A stretch of 64,000 nucleotides of DNA from positions 96,994,355-97,058,354 of the forward strand of contig CM043943.1 in the NCBI GenBank assembly GCA_014529385.2. The letters are read 5' to 3'. Made by a program: the position numbers and the translations under genes. The notes beneath the pieces are model-generated. The model saw nothing but the letters and a program-made list of their open reading frames with translations, was not told where the DNA came from and did not search any database. Positions 44,401 to 58,969 of the stretch are shown piece after piece (position 1 is the stretch's first letter; every line of letters starts with the position of its first letter). The stretch comes from Adiantum capillus-veneris. Its lineage: Eukaryota; Streptophyta; Polypodiopsida; Polypodiales; Pteridaceae.

Positions 44401-46702
44401 TGTTGGAAGGGAAACAATTGGTGCTGTGTTGCTACAACAAGATCCCCACAGTACAAGTATGCGACCCATCTACTTTGCTAGTAGGGTCATGAATGCTTTG
44501 GAGAGAGACTACACAGAAGCAGAACTCATGATGATTTCTCTCATGTTTGCGGTGAGAAAGTTTAGATCCTACCTGCTACCAAAACCTTTTGTAATTCTCA
44601 CTGCAAAAATTTTTTTCCCTTGAGTGTCATCTCAAATGAATCTTAGTACTAGGATCTCAAAGTGGATTATGGAGTTGCAAGAGTTTCAATACTCTTTCAA
44701 GGTAGAAGATAGTGTGCGTGCACAATTGGCAGGGATTCTCACTTATAGGGTGCATGAAAAGGAGATTAAGGTGCCTGAAGTAAAGACCCTACCATTACCA
44801 CCACCAAAAAGTATTCTTAATGCTTTTACCTTGTTCTTTGATGGAGCTTTTCGTCGAGCCACAGGAAAAGCAGGGGGAGGGCTAGTGTTGCTCAACCCAA
44901 GTGGAGAGGTGGTCATGAAAGAGAAGGTCAATCTACCATGTTCAACTAGCAACAATGAAGCAGAATACGACACACTACTTCATGGTTTGAAGATGTGCAT
45001 TGGCCAAGGGATACAACGCCTCATGGTAAAGGGAGATGCACTTCTCATTGTTAAACAGATTTTAGGCATTTGGGCATGCAAGAATGAAAGCTTACGGACA
45101 AAAGTTCATGCCATTCGTAGATTGTTTAATCAATTTGAAGAAGTGCAACTATATCATATTCCTAGGAAACAGAATGAGGATGCCGATTTACTTGCACAGC
45201 AAGTAGTTACATGTGTTGAGAAAGAAGTGCAGGTCATCATGGTGGCAGCAACTGTCAAGCAACCGAGATACCAGGGATTGGAGTCATTGACTCCCATTAT
45301 TAGCTACATTTTGGAGGGTGAATTTCCACAAGACTTCACGAAGGCTCAGAAGAGGAGACTCATGAAGAAGGCAAGCGCATATCTCTTCCTAGAAGGCTCC
45401 CTCTATCAAAGAGGGAAGGATCAAGTGTGCAGAAGAGTACCAACTATCGCGGAAATTCCAGCCATTCTAAAAGGTTTGCATGAAGAGGCATGTGGTGGTC
45501 ATTTTTCCCAAGAATTAACTGTGAAGAAGATTTTGCTTGCGGGGTATGTTTGGCCAAGTCTGCATGTGGATGTCCAACATTGGTGTAAAAGTTGTCACAA
45601 TTGTCAGGTAAATGGGAATAGAAGATTGATTTATGGTCCAAGGCAAATTGTGCTTGCAAATGGACCCTTTGAAAAGTGGGGCATTGATGCTATGGATCCT
45701 TTGCCTAGGACAAAAAATGGTAAACTCTACATTCTAGTGGCTGTAGACTATATGACTAGGTGGGTGGAAGCACAAAGTGTGGCAAAGGTAAATGAAAAGA
45801 CAGTGAGCAAATTCGTCTACACTCACATTTGTTGTAGATTTGGCACACCTTTGGAGATTGTTTTTGATAATGGTCCAGGGTTTAGAAAGGGATTGCTCAC
45901 AGAAGTCTGTGAAGAACTTTGCATTCTACATCGTCATAGTACACCCTACTATCCCCAATCAAATGGTTTGGTAGAAAAAGCTAATGGTGTCATTGCAGGC
46001 ATCATTAGAAAGATGGTGAAAAACAAGACAAAGTTGTGGGATGACTTCTTGGATGGTGCCTTGTGGGTGTATCGAACCACATATAGGGAAGCCACGGAGT
46101 TCACACCATTTCACTTGGTCTATGGTCAAGAGGCTTTACAGCCAATTGAGCTAAACATTCCAACAATGCGACTTCATGGCAAATCAGCACAAGATGATCA
46201 AGAAGCATGGATGGATCGACTTCTTACCTTAGCTGAGCTTGAGTGGAAAAGAGAAGCAGCATACGAGTGCTATAAGAAGAAAGCTACGCAGGCGAAGGAG
46301 AAGCTTGACAAGAAACTAAAGGACAAAGGCATCAATGAAGGAGATCTGGTGCTAAGGTATGACAATCGACTCGATAATCGTTTTGATGCCAAGTTTGAAA
46401 CTAGATGGCAAGGGCCATACATAGTCAAGAAGGCTTTCAATTCAAGTTACTATCAGCTTATGGACTTGAATGGTAAAGAGCACTCTAGGAAAGTAAACGA
46501 GTATCGCTTGAAGCCCTATTTGAGTCGCCTTCTACCAAAGGATCTACCAAAGATCTGTCAAAAGGCCACTATCTCATGTAAGTATTGTTACATGAAGCAT
46601 GAGTGTAACTCTAGCCAAAATTCCGAGAGGCCAAACAATGAAGATCTTGTCAAGGACTCTGAAGCACTCTCTTTGGAAAAGATGCTCTATGATGGTACAT
46701 GA
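41423..46702 (+). CDS. T2 gag-pol
   Basis: ATG at 41423. Gag lies at about 41430-42240, with the zinc knuckle CWNCGESRHGMYNC near 42160-42200. A basic linker and FPLGHG follow. The protease is at about 42750-43030 (LVDGGAQICIM, FILGRPGL). RT is at about 43590-44120 (PFGLTNAPATFQRFM, FIDDFCIYSS), RNase H at about 44280-44600, and plant-type RNase H at about 44820-45200 (LFFDGAFRR, NNEAEYDTL). Integrase is at about 45480-46150 (zinc finger HEEACGGHF, CHNCQ; DDE core WGIDAMDPLP, FDNGPGF, YYPQSNGLVEKANG), with its tail to about 46530. The coding region looks nearly whole, with about one break. Two RNase H domains fit the Tat lineage. Confidence 0.92.
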
Positions 46703-46730
46703 ATATACCATCATCCGGGGGGAGGGCTAA

Positions 46731-49365
46731 TGATAGCCGTTTTTCGGCTCTTTGTAATTGCCACAGTGAGTTACCTCACCCTACCAAAATCACCCAAACA
46801 CTGTGGCTATCCCTACCATTTCACTGTACATAGGCGTGCGTGAGTCACGGGACTTTTCTCATATCTTCTTAAAAAACCCTCAATTAGCTAGTCATTGGGC
46901 TAGTTGAGCCAAAAAATAAAAATAAAAAATAAAAAAATATAAGTATATTATCGCCCATGCGTATGTAAATATTTCTTTATATATAGGGCCTAAATAAAAG
47001 ACTTTTTCATAATTATTTTGGTATTTATTTAAATATTTCTACCTAGGTGTGTGTTATTTATGCTCTGTACATTGCCTCACCATTACCACAATTTTTTCTT
47101 ACCATTTTTCATACTCTTTATTCCATATAGAAATATTTTCATGTAAGCTTCTCTTATATTTGGTGTAACTCCACCCCAACAAAATCCAAAAAAACTAGTT
47201 TTATTTATGTGTATATTTTTTCACTATTTTGATTTTTTCCTTCCTACATCTATTTTGTTTTTTTCCAAAAAAATCAGAACACCAAAAATATTTATCTTTT
47301 TATGGTAGCCTCATAATGAGAGAGATTTCTTTTGACCCCTTTATATTTTTTCCACTTATATTATTTATATTTGACATGTACATATTTTTTAGACCCCTCA
47401 ATATTTGATTTTCTTAGTTGTACTATTCACTTATATCCTAATCTCAACAATATCTTCAATTATAGACCTACCAAATAAGGTCAAGGGTAGGTGGCATGCA
47501 TACATGCACTATGGAGGGCTCACTCTTGGAGGTATTCAAAAGAATCATCCGAAGAAGGACCCCACAAGGACCTTTGCAGTGGAAAACAATGGTCAGTTTT
47601 GCTGAATTTTTAAAGTTCATTTGCTCTCCGAATTTGAAAAGGTGATACAAACAAAAGTTGTAGCTCGTGGGCTGAACTTTTGCCTCAAATTTTTTCATAT
47701 TTTTTTGAGCTACGAGCTGTGAGCTATGATTTTTTTAGTGGACCTCAGTTTTCCCATGCTATGCAGCCACACTCTCTCTTCCACTTTATCATTTTCCTCT
47801 TTCACACACACTTCTCCACTCATCATCCCCATATCTCTCACCACACCTCTGTGCACCCTACTCACCTTCTCCTCAACCTTGAAGATTAAGAGAAACCATG
47901 GTGAACTCATACCTCCCACACACAATTCCATTCCAAAATTGACCACCTAGTCTCATTTTTCCTCCTCCAATTTACCCATATCTATCAAAAAAACCACAAA
48001 ATTCAGCCTCTTCTATTAAAAGACAGCGTCATGGTGGTTGATTACTCAACTTCAATTACCTTGTCTCTCAAGGAAGGTCAAGAGTGGAGAAAAAATGTAC
48101 CGTCAAAGCTTGTGGACCGTCAACAAGCGTCAAAATTGGCCCTACTCAAGACACTTGGAGCATCAACCTTGTAAGAAATCCACCTTTTCTTACCTCTTAA
48201 GAGTTTTTCTTCCTTATTTGTATCCTACATGGATACTCCCATTGTAAATATCCAATTCCATTTGTAAATTAATACTAACTCTACTAACACTAACCCACTA
48301 TGAAAAGTCCTATCACCTCCATTTCTCTCCTCTCTCTTTCCCCACCAACTTCTTGATAATTCCAAGCAAAAGAAATTAGATAAATTGCTAAAAATCTAAC
48401 CCAACCATGGTTAGAGGAGTAACCCTAGCCTTCAAAATTGCTATAAAAGGAGGGTGTAGCTAGCACAAAAAGGGGAGCCATAAGCAAGAGCACTATGCTA
48501 TAGCTTGAGAAGCCAAGCTCAACCTCTCTAGAAGGAGCTCTTGAGTGGAAGCTCATTGTCTTATGCATGTGTTGTAATAGGGGATTAGCAAGGGAACTCT
48601 ATGCCATTGTAAGAGAGAGAGTAAGAAATCTATCATTTCTCCTACTAGTGTAAGCCCAACATTTGCTGAATCAAGGAGGGTGGATTTGGACTAAGCTTGG
48701 ATACTTTTCTCCCTTCCAACGTGAAGTAATGGACAACAATGATGCGTAAGTGTCTTGGTGTTTTTTGTTAAGTTCTTGATAGCTTGTCTCTGGTGTTGTC
48801 ATCAATCTAGCCATAAATCCCACATACTGTAAGAGGGCGACAGGGTGGAGAGGACTCCCCTGGCTTTAAGACAGTGATTGGGGTGGCTTTTTTTTGTGAT
48901 GTGTTGTGGTGAAATTTACGCAAGCTATGTTGAACAAATACTAATCTCACTTTGATTTGTCATGACAGATTTGTAAGAAGGTATTAATGCAACAAGCACC
49001 CCCTCCCCCTTTCTCTCTCTTTCTTAAATATATAGTTGTGTTTGCTTGATCATTGCCGATACGTTTCAAAGCAGCCCGAGCACTATCTCTCTCTCTCTCT
49101 CTCGTGTTTTAGTGTGTGAGAGTGTTCCATTGGTGTTAGGGTTAGTGTAAATTCCTTGCTTGTTTGTGGGTTGCTCTAACGATTCTCCTCTTTTGCGTCC
49201 TAGTTCGCTCTTAAACTAGGTGGTTCCCCTTGTGTAGTTGGGATTTGGCTGTGGGTTTGTTGTTTTGGTTTGTGTTGTGTTGTGCCCCAGCCCCATTGAG
49301 CAGCACGGGAGCCTTGAAGGGTGTCTAGAGGTTGCTCTTCTTGTTGCCCACCCCAGACCGCCTCA
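46731..49365 (+). repeat. T2 3' LTR (2635 bp)
   Basis: Near-identical to 37093-39760. It has a shorter (CT)n run at about 49083-49104 and lacks a short block present near 38972-38990. Confidence 0.93.
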
Positions 49366-49883
49366 ATAGAAAGTTACAATCGAATCAAGTGGAAATTGAT
49401 GATAGGTGAATCCAAAGGTAAATACTCTAATCAGGTTTTCATAAGTCTTTATAACCTTAGATATGGTCGTGTACTAAAAAATCAGGGCATACTCGGAGAA
49501 ACCTCCAATAGAGTATCCACCAAAGAAAGCGTGAATCAAGGCGGTTCCTTGCACACAATTCTTGAAGAAGTCTCACACACTTTTTCAGATTCAACATCTG
49601 AAATGTCTTCTTACTCGACTCACTCGGAAACGGAATGACAATGTGCTATAAGCATATACTCTCTTTTTATAAGACTAACTGCCATGGAGCCCAGGTTTAC
49701 TTGGACCCTAACGAGGAGTATGCTATTTGCATTGATGACCATGGTATTGAGTTTGAAGAAAAGACTAAGGAAAACAAACAAGGAAAAATGTACATGGACC
49801 AAAAAGGAACTTAGTATGTACAAGTCGAAAACCCTGATGTGGTAGACAAATGGGGGTTATAAGTAAACACCATAATCCTAGAT

Positions 49884-52030
49884 ATGTCAGCAAAAGAAGG
49901 ACCACCAACTTTAGAATTCAAGGGATACAATCAATTAGATTTGAATCCTTTGAAACGGCTTAGTACGGATAATCCTAGGATCGGAGTCTATTGTTGGGAG
50001 GATAGAAACATAAAATATCTTCTATGGACTTCTCATGCCAAATGTGGACAACTAACGGCCATGAAGATCATCTATATCTTCAAGATCAAAGATAAGGGAT
50101 CAACATATCTACCAACCTACCTATTTAGGGATTTTTATAACAACAACTTTGTTATGATGACTCCTGAGGAGGTAGAACAAACCAAATACCAAGGGTATTC
50201 CATAAGGCATTGGATATTGGGACAAGGACCAGAAACAATTCCAAGGGATGAACACCGTGAGAGATCATCTGAGAGTAATGTTAAGAAACCAGAAACCACC
50301 TCATCACATAGAAAACAGGGTGACATTAAGGCCAGTCCAAGGCTACATGAGTCACTATTTCCAACAGACTGGTTTGAAGGACTCGGAATAGGACCAACTA
50401 CAAGGAGACCAAGAGTTGAACCAAACAGACGTGTTAGACCAGTTGATTTTCAGAAATGGGTCAGAAAATACAGTGGATCAAGGAATCCATACGACCACTT
50501 AGCAAGCTTTAAGAAAGTCCTAAGAGAAGAACGTATATTCGATTTCCATACTCAATTCGAGGGGTTTGGAATGACATTAGAAGGAAAAGCATTGACATGG
50601 TTCCATAACATTCCACCAAGGTCAATCATGGACTTGAACACATTAGCTCAAGGATTTGTAGCTGCTTGTTCCAAAACGGGGATCAAACGTAATATGGTAT
50701 CTCAAATCTATAGCTTTAAACAGAAACATGGTGAGTCTGTTAGGGATTGTGCAACTCGAATGAAACAATATATTGCCAGATGCACAGGGATAGAGATACC
50801 TGCAAAATAACGACTCGTATCATTGTTTCTAGACGGATTGCTAAACAAAGAACTTCATGCTATACTCTATAGTAAAAAGCATACAACGCTAGAAGAGTGT
50901 GTGTCAGATGCTATTGACTTAGGAGATAGCTGTGATATTTTTAACAAAGAAGACGTCCCTAAGGATAACCAAAGTGAGAAAACAACATCCACTAAACCAA
51001 CACAAGTGGGGACAGCTGCTGTAGCACCACTTTCAGCAATAGAAGATATGCTCAAAAGGATGAATGACATAATGAACAACATGCAAAAAGCACCTATGAG
51101 GGGACCAGGACAAGGGATACCTCAACAGGGACAACCAATTAGACCATAAAAATGGTGTGCAATTGAGAGTAAATTGACCAACCATGAGACCCACAAGTTC
51201 TACTTCATACCAAAGTATGATAGGAGTGTTCAGTACGTGCCCATGAGGCCACAAGGACAACCCATGTACAGATATCATCCCAACACAAGTGGGGACAGCT
51301 TCTGCAGCACCACTTTCAGCCATAGAAGATATGCTCAAAAGGATGAACGACATAATGAACAACATGCAAAAAGCACCTATGAGGGGACCAGGACAAGGGA
51401 TACCTCAACAGGGACAACCAATTAGGCCATAAAAATGGTGTGCAATTGAGGGTAAATTGACCAACCATGAGATCCACAAGTGCTACTTCATACCAAAGTA
51501 TGATAGGAGTGTTCAGTACGTTCCCATGAGGCCACAAGGACAACCCATGTACAGATATCAGCCTAATATGGCCCAAGCTCAAAGACACCAATGGTTATGG
51601 AAAGACTTGAACCTGTGTTGGGACAACAACCTCCATACCCAAGACATAATGCAGTTCCTATAAAGTACATGCACTCGGAAGGAGTCATAGATGAACAAGA
51701 ATTAGTGTTTGTTACACCCTATGCTGAGCCTAGTCCATCTACAGTAATGGTAGAAGGAGATTGGTATAATTCACATCCACCACCAATGGAAGAAACCATG
51801 ACTTATGCCCCACCAGAGCTCGCACCAATGTATTATGTAGCTAATCACGGTGTCAGACCTCCCATGGACAGACCCATGATTAAGCCAAGAACGAGAAACT
51901 GTCACAACTGTGGTGTTGATGATCGCTGGAAAAATGAATGTCCAGAGCCTGGCAAAAACCTCAAGCCAGTTGAAGCCTATTGCATACAATGTTGTAAAAA
52001 GGGAGGACACTTTTCGAAAGATTTTCCTAA
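49884..52030 (+). pseudogene. R2 gag
   Basis: The capsid-like domain at about 50430-50810 has the plant retrotransposon gag pattern (SRNPYDHLASFKKVL, LEGKALTWFHNIPPRSI, YSFKQKHGESVRD). Two knuckle-like Cys motifs lie at about 51897-52025 (CHNCGVDDRWKNEC, CIQCCKKGGHF). An internal direct repeat of about 283 bp spans roughly 51000-51566. Broken. Confidence 0.82.
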
Positions 52031-53199
52031 AAATCCTTTAAACAAGGGTAAAACAGTAGTAAACATAGTCCAAGTGATACCTAGTAGCTCATCAGAGAGG
52101 GAACCGATTGTTCCAATCAAGGTAATCACTAGAGCCCAGGCCAAGAAAAAGAAACACAACCCCTCCGATGATTCGGAAAATACAAAAGTTTCCTCTCAAA
52201 GGATCAAAAGAAGCAGAAGCAAAAGATATGAGATGAGAAAACAAAAACAACAAGTCGAAATCGAGGAGAAAGCAAAAAAACTATTCCAAGAAAAGTTGAA
52301 AGAAACTGGAAGTAAAATTAAAGAAACAACCGTGAAACCTAGAGGATCCATTATGGTTGATAAAATTTTTGAGCCTATTAATGCCGCCTTAAAAGCCTAC
52401 CAAGCAGGACTTAAAGCAGGCCAAAACATGCAAAACAAATGGAAAAACTATCCTTCTCCAGACATGGAAGCAGCTAAACTGGAAGATTATAAAAATTTGG
52501 TAAGAATCACGCAAGAAATGATGGAAAAACAAAAACCGAAGCTTGAAAGTATTGCAAAACCTGAGGAGCTTGTGGTAAGAGAAATGAAAGAAAAACCTAA
52601 TGTGGTGGCAGAACCCCACCTTGAAACAAAAGACCCCGAACTTATAGTGCCGGACAGCGAAGATTTCTTAGACAAAATTCCATTCGTAGAGGAAGACTGG
52701 CCAGGATACTTATGGAAAAAAGTTAGAGGGATCAATGATGGGAGCCTAACTCTAAAGTTATCTCCTATAGAGGAAGTCTGGTTGGATAACCTACCTCCTG
52801 ATATGAATATGGATGTGCAATCCTTGTATGGGGATTGCGGATCTAAAGCTTCAGGAATGTTGAAACCATTGACCTTGAAAACATTACCTTCTTACTTGGG
52901 AGATAACGAAGATGAATCCATAGTGTGTAAGACCACTCAAGTAAAAAGAGCTGAACATACCCTAGAAGTTGACAACATTCATTCAATCATGTCTACACCT
53001 ATCCAATGCACTCTGAACTTGGGAGAACTGTTAAAACTCAGACCACACTTATGGAATGATGTGCAGAAAACCCTAGAGAAGGTGGGGATAACGAGGTTAA
53101 TCTCAAAAAATTTGGGAAAAATGAAAAACAAAATGGACAACAAAGAGATTCGATCTGTTCTCCTGAACAAAGTCGGAGAATATTACGAAGGGGAAAAAG

Positions 53200-56100
53200 G
53201 AAACACCACCCTTCCAGTGAAATATAATGACATTGAAACCATGGCGATACTGGATAGTGGAGCAGGCATAGCCATAGCCACAAAAGGAGTATGAGAATCT
53301 TGGGGAAAACCAGCCATTAGACAAACTCGAATGAAATTGCAATTGGCTGACGGACACATTGAGAGACCATGGGCTGCTTGAAAAGGTGATAGTCAATTCC
53401 TGTGGAATTGAATATCAACACACTTTTTCCATATAGTAGACTTTGGAAAAAAACCCAATTATGAAATCATATTGGGAAGAACTTTCATGCGACAAGTACA
53501 CCTTATCCAAGATTGGGGAAACAATTATCTGTACTTGAAGAAAGTGGGATCTATAACAAGAGTAAATCTAAAAGATCACACTTACAAAGATGTCTTGAAA
53601 ACACCCATACAAGAGTTTGATTCAGTCTCTTCGGCTAAAACTAAACTTCCATCCTGGTTAAACAAAGAAACTCCTATTTGGATGTGTGGAGCTTCAGAAA
53701 ATGGAAGCTTAAAACGAGAAGAATGTATCCTAAAAAGGGACTGCACAAACAAAGCCTATGTACCTGAACCCTTTCCAGAGCATTTTTTTGAGCCATTCGA
53801 GTGGACTCAAATTTTAGCGACAATGGATGTATGTGTGAATACGTCTATGACTAATCAATTTTGCAATGAGGATGGCTACGACATAATTCCCATCCAAATG
53901 CTTTCAACCCTCAGCATTGAAGACAAAGATGAGGAACCCAAGGACTTGATTTCTTTTTTTGCTCACTCGCGTCATGAGTGGTTTCTTATCCTGTGGGTTT
54001 GTTTGAGTATCCTTCCTTGATTTTCTCAATGTTTTAGATATTCCTAAATTTTTGTTTGGAGGATATCTGCCAGTGATTTTGTCCTTGACACAATCATTTG
54101 CATCTATTTGCATCAAGAATTGTGTTCTACTGGAGACTGATGGCATAGGTCATGTTTTCACGTTTTTGGTGTCTCTTTTTTGTCTATACCATTTTTGTCT
54201 TCTCGATTTCTGGTTGGGAGCGCCAAAAAACTTTTCCTCCCCTCCTTTCAAGAGTAGCTTAGCTCTCACATGTTCGTTTTTTGACCCTGAACCTTTTGAG
54301 GTAGCTAAGTGTCCATCTAACTCATCAGTTGCATCATAGTAGAGGTCTGAAAAGATTTGTTGAAAGAGTTGAAAAAAGCTCTAAAGGAGATATATATGAC
54401 CAAAATGGAAACCACGAAAGAGGATGGTAAGGATGTAATGAGTGTTCCTTCCCATTACAAAAAGTATACTCTCCAAGATTGAAAAATCATAGTTAAACAA
54501 CCTGTTAGGGAACTACGGAAATAGGGTGAGTCCTATGAACGGCCTGAAAATGCTAAAAAGGCTGAACCAGGAGAAGAGCCTAGACCTACTTACATTGCGA
54601 ATGACCTAACAAAAGAAGAAGAAGAGCTCTTTCTGAGCTTGCTAAATGAATACCGAGATATCTTCGCTTGGTCTTACAAGGATCTCAAGGGTGTTGATCC
54701 AGAAATCTGTCAATATACCATACCCATAGAGATGAGGCAAAATCAAGTAGACAAAGGCCATACACATATAATGAAACATTTTCCAGGAAGATAAAAGAAG
54801 AGATTGAAAAACTAAAGGAAACCGAATTCATTTACAAAATTGAACACACAGATTGGGTGTTTTCAATTGTGGTAGCACCCAAGAAGAATGAAAAATTATG
54901 AGTATGTGTTAATCTCAAAAAAGTGAATGCAGCTACCATTAGAGACAACTTTCCTCTTCCAATCACTGAGCATGTTTTAGAGCGAGTTGTGTGAAAAGAA
55001 GCTTACAACTTATTAGATGGCTTTTCAAGATACAATCAACTTTTGGTTGACCCAAAAGATCAGCATAAAACTGCTTTTGCAACAGAATGGGGTATTTTTT
55101 CCTATCGGGTTATGCCATTTGGGTTAACTAATGCTCCAGCCACATTTCAAAGATTAATGAGCCATGATTTTAAACAATATCTTAGGAAATTCTTAGAAGT
55201 ATATATGGATGATCTATGCGTAAATTCATCAATCCGGGCTGATCATTTTGAACACCTCAAAAAGCTATTCGAAAAATGTAAACTTTATAGGATTTGCTTA
55301 AATCCTGAAAAGTGCACATTCATGGGTAGACAAGGAAAATTTCTTGGACATATAGTGTCTAAAAATGGCATAGCTATTGATATTGAAAAAGTTCATGTCA
55401 TTGTTGATTTGCCTAGACCAACAACAGTCAAGGGGGTACAAGCCTTCATGAGGCATTGTGGATATTACCGACGGTTCATCTACATTACTCTATAATTGCA
55501 AGACCCATGTATAGCTTGATTACACACTTTGAGTGGACCGAGGCATGTGAAGATTCCTTCATGAATCTTAAGCACGCTCTCACCTCAGCTCCAATATTAA
55601 AAGCACCAGATTGGAATAAGATATTCCACATACATGTAGATGCTTCCAATTTTGCTATCGGTTGTATACTACCTCAACCAGGAGACGAGAAAATTGACTT
55701 TCCTATTTCTTATGCTAGCCGACAATTAAACATGGCGGAAAATAATTACACCACCACCGAAAGGGAATGATTAAGAATGATCTATGCCATTAAAAAGTAT
55801 AGACATTATCTATTAGCCAATAAGTTTGTGTTCTTTGTAGACCACCAAGCTTTGTTGTATTTGGTCAACAAGCCATGCATCACAAGAAGAACAGTGATAT
55901 GGTTCATCATTCTTCTGGAATTTGATTTCACTCTGGTTGTAAAAAAGGGCACTACACATCAACGAGCAGATCATTTGTCAAGGATTGTTTTAAGAGAATC
56001 ACCTAAAGTGGTAGACGATGATCTACTAGCTGCCTATTTGTTCTCTGTAGAGATGATCCTCGATGGTCGGAAAACATTGTTTCGTTGATGACAATAGCTC

Positions 56101-57240
56101 AAGTGGATTCACAAATACCACTTCCTTTTATGATCGGATTAATCGAGCAATCGGCTATGTATCAATTACTAGCTGGTAGGCTATACAAATGAAATCGAGA
56201 TGGATTATTTCTCTTATGCAATAATCCTGAAGAAAAAAAACAGTACCTAAGTCAAGCACATGTTACCATAGTAGGACTTCACTTTGCAGAAGACCAAACT
56301 ATGCAACGAATCTTGAGACTTGGAGTATTTTGTCCGACTATGAGGAGTGATGTTCGATCTTTTGTAAAGGATTGTCCTCAATGTCACAAACAAACACTCA
56401 TAACTCATGTAATATTGTTTCAAATGTCACATGTTCCTAAGTGGAGTAACTAACTATTTACTTACTTATTATCAAGCCGAACATTTCTTGAGGATATGAG
56501 TAAACGCCGGCAAAGAGCAATTGAAACTGAAGTAAGAGACTATGCTCTTATTGGGAACCAATTGTCTACATTTGCGTCTTTGTGCAAATGAAGACGAGTA
56601 TATTCCATTTATAGAACAAGCACATGCTGGATTAGCTGGAGGTCACTTTTCTAGTGAGACCACCGCAAGAGAAATCTTGATGGCAGGCATATGGTGGCCA
56701 ACACTTTTTGCAGATGCTAAAGAATATGTTTGAAGCTGTGATGCTTGCCAATGAGCAAAAATGCCAACACGTGTAGATAGCATGCTCTTAAGACCAATGA
56801 TGGGGGACTAGAGCTTTCACAAAATGGGGTATAGATTTTGTTGGGCCAATACCGCCACCTGCTTATAGAACCCAAGCTCAATATATCATTGTAGCTACGG
56901 ACTATTTGACCAAGTGGGCCGAGGCTAAAGCAACTCAAAAGAATGATGCCACAACCACTACTGCATTCTTATATCAGACGAGATATGGACTGCCAATAGA
57001 AATTTTGAGTGTTCGGGGAACTCATTTCCTCAATGAGGTAATCGAGTATTTGCTTAATGAGTTTATGGTCATCCATAACAAATCAGCTCCCTATCACCCA
57101 CAAGAAAACGAACAAGCTGAGCATACGAACGAAATTCTTAGCTTGGTGCTGACTAAAGTGGTTAGTTCAGGAAGGACAGATTGGGAAATGAATCTCCATG
57201 AAGCTCTATGGCTTATGGAGTTTCATTCAAAACAACTTTA
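53200..57240 (+). pseudogene. R2 protease, RT, RNase H and integrase
   Basis: The protease core ILDSGAGIAIATK is near 53250-53290 and IILGRTFMRQ near 53470. RT lies at about 54790-55480 (GLTNAPATFQRLM, YMDDLCVNSS). RNase H lies at about 55540-56060 (HVDASNFAIG, RADHLSRI). Integrase lies at about 56600-57240 (AGLAGGHFSSETTAREIL, then a WGIDFVGPI region, RGTHFLNEV, YHPQENEQAEHTN). Broken in many places. Confidence 0.85.
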
Positions 57241-57712
57241 AATGCTACACCCTTTAACCTTGTTTATGGTCTTGATGCCATACTACCAATAAAGTTTCTA
57301 TTGCCGACATTAAGGGTAGCACAGAATCTTGAGTGGACTGGACATGAATTGTCAGAAAGACTTAAAGATTTGGAAAATCTAGATGAGCAAAGGCTAACTG
57401 TTGTAGCTCACATCTATGCACAAAAGTGGAAACAAAGATAGTTCTCTAGCATTATAGATCTCACAAACATGAATTCTAGAGTGGTATAGTTGCAAAAAGT
57501 TGAAAAAATCCAAAAACATGACCCGTTTTTTCACACAGTTTAGGTTGTGAAATGTTGTGCAAGGACAATGTTAAAGATGGAATTGATATTCCAAAAAAAT
57601 GTCGAGTTTTTTTCAGCTCATGAGACAACTTTCTAGATAGATAGCACCTCAAAATCCATTTTGAAACTCTTGACATAATTCAAGGAAAATGGTCACTTAA
57701 TAGGACATAAGA

Positions 57713-58576
57713 GTGTCCCATTACCAACCTAGTGTTAAGAGAAAGGGAAATGGACCGTTTATCATTGAAGATGTATCTCCAAGTGGAGTAGTAAAATTTT
57801 CCACCCTAGATAGTGAACCAATGGCTAATTGGATTAGTGGATGTCGTTTAAAGAAATACAATTTTCCTCTAATCAATGAATTGATAGAAAGAATGCATGC
57901 AGCCATGCAAAGGAAGATTAAACGGCAGCAAGTTATTGATGAGGCCCAAGAGGAAGCTCGGCTTCGAGTACTCAAACAAAAAGCTGCTCTCAAGAATCAA
58001 CAGATACCGATTCCCATCAACACTCTGGAAATAGATGACCGACAATGGGAATTACCTAAAGATGCACTCTCAACAGATGATGACCGGTTAGATGGAATGG
58101 ACCTACGCATCAAAGTACATCTCGACAATCATAGCACCAATGCTTTGGTTGACACAGGAGCTAGAGTAAATGTAGTCAGTTATTCCACGTACAAGAAGGA
58201 AACAAGTCAAGATTTGACAACAGGAATAGTGACAATCAAAGGATGCAACAAGAACCCAACCCCAACATTGGGAGTAGTCAAGTTGAACGTGATAGTACAT
58301 GGATGTTCATGTCCTCATCAGTTTGTATGCTTACCAGATGAACACATGAATGAGACAATGAATCTTGGAATTCCCTGGATGTGGATATACAAATCCGTAC
58401 CATATTGGGATACAAATCAACTAAAGCTATCACCTAAAGGTGGGAAACTCATTGTTCCAATTGCACCGAGCAAGGAGGATGGAAAGAAAGCAATCAGCCG
58501 ACCAAACCACGAAGTAATCAATCTTTTCCATCCCCTCAATAAGAAAATGCTACAAGTAGCATGCAAGGAGTCATGA
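57713..58576 (+). pseudogene. R2 region after integrase: integrase tail plus a second aspartic-protease-like domain
   Basis: The first part (GNGPFIIEDVSPSGVVKFST) is an integrase C-terminal tail. Next is a segment MDLRIKVHLDNHSTNALVDTGARVNVVS, cut here to the core ALVDTGARVNVVS, which has the retropepsin DTGA signature with flanking hydrophobic strands. It ends in a segment (LGIPWMWIYKSVPYW) where retropepsins have their second conserved motif. The usual protease of this element lies at about 53250, so this is an additional one in an unusual place. Confidence 0.68.
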
Positions 58577-58969
58577 AAATTTGGGTACCAAAAGCACAGC
58601 TTAAGATAAGCCGATTCAAATCTGGGTGCCTAAAACTTCACCGACAAAACAAAAGAAGTTTCCAAGGGTAAAAACACAAAGACGAGCATCTCCGAACAAA
58701 GTAACATGAAATTGGTTTGGAAGAAAAAGATGTACTTATCTTCTCCACAAACCGTAAAACCAGTCAAGCAATGGCGAGTTAAGTCTCAAAAGACTCCACC
58801 ACACCATACATCACCAAGCAGACCAAGCTACCAATGGCGAGAAAAATCTCAACAACAGTCAAAAGTGCTACCAAAAGCTCAAGCAATTAGCGTGCTGAAG
58901 CATCCTGATGGTACAATCAAACAGAGAGCAAACAAGCTACAAGATTTTCTCTTTGGAAGACATTAGCAG

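Larger units (their letters stand above)
37089..49369 (+). mobile_element. T2: young, nearly whole 12.3-kb Tat-type Ty3/gypsy element
   Basis: LTRs at 37093-39760 and 46731-49365 (TGATAGCC...CGCCTCA) are flanked by ATAG. They are almost identical over 2.65 kb, differing mainly in simple-repeat lengths, a short indel near 48619 and scattered bases, so the insertion is young. A TGGTGCC-type primer site (39763-39780) follows the first LTR, and a GGGGGGAGGG tract (46717-46726) precedes the second. The interior has four small leader ORFs, then gag, protease, RT, RNase H, plant-type RNase H and integrase. It looks close to whole, with about one break in gag-pol. It is the same clade as T1. Confidence 0.93.
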
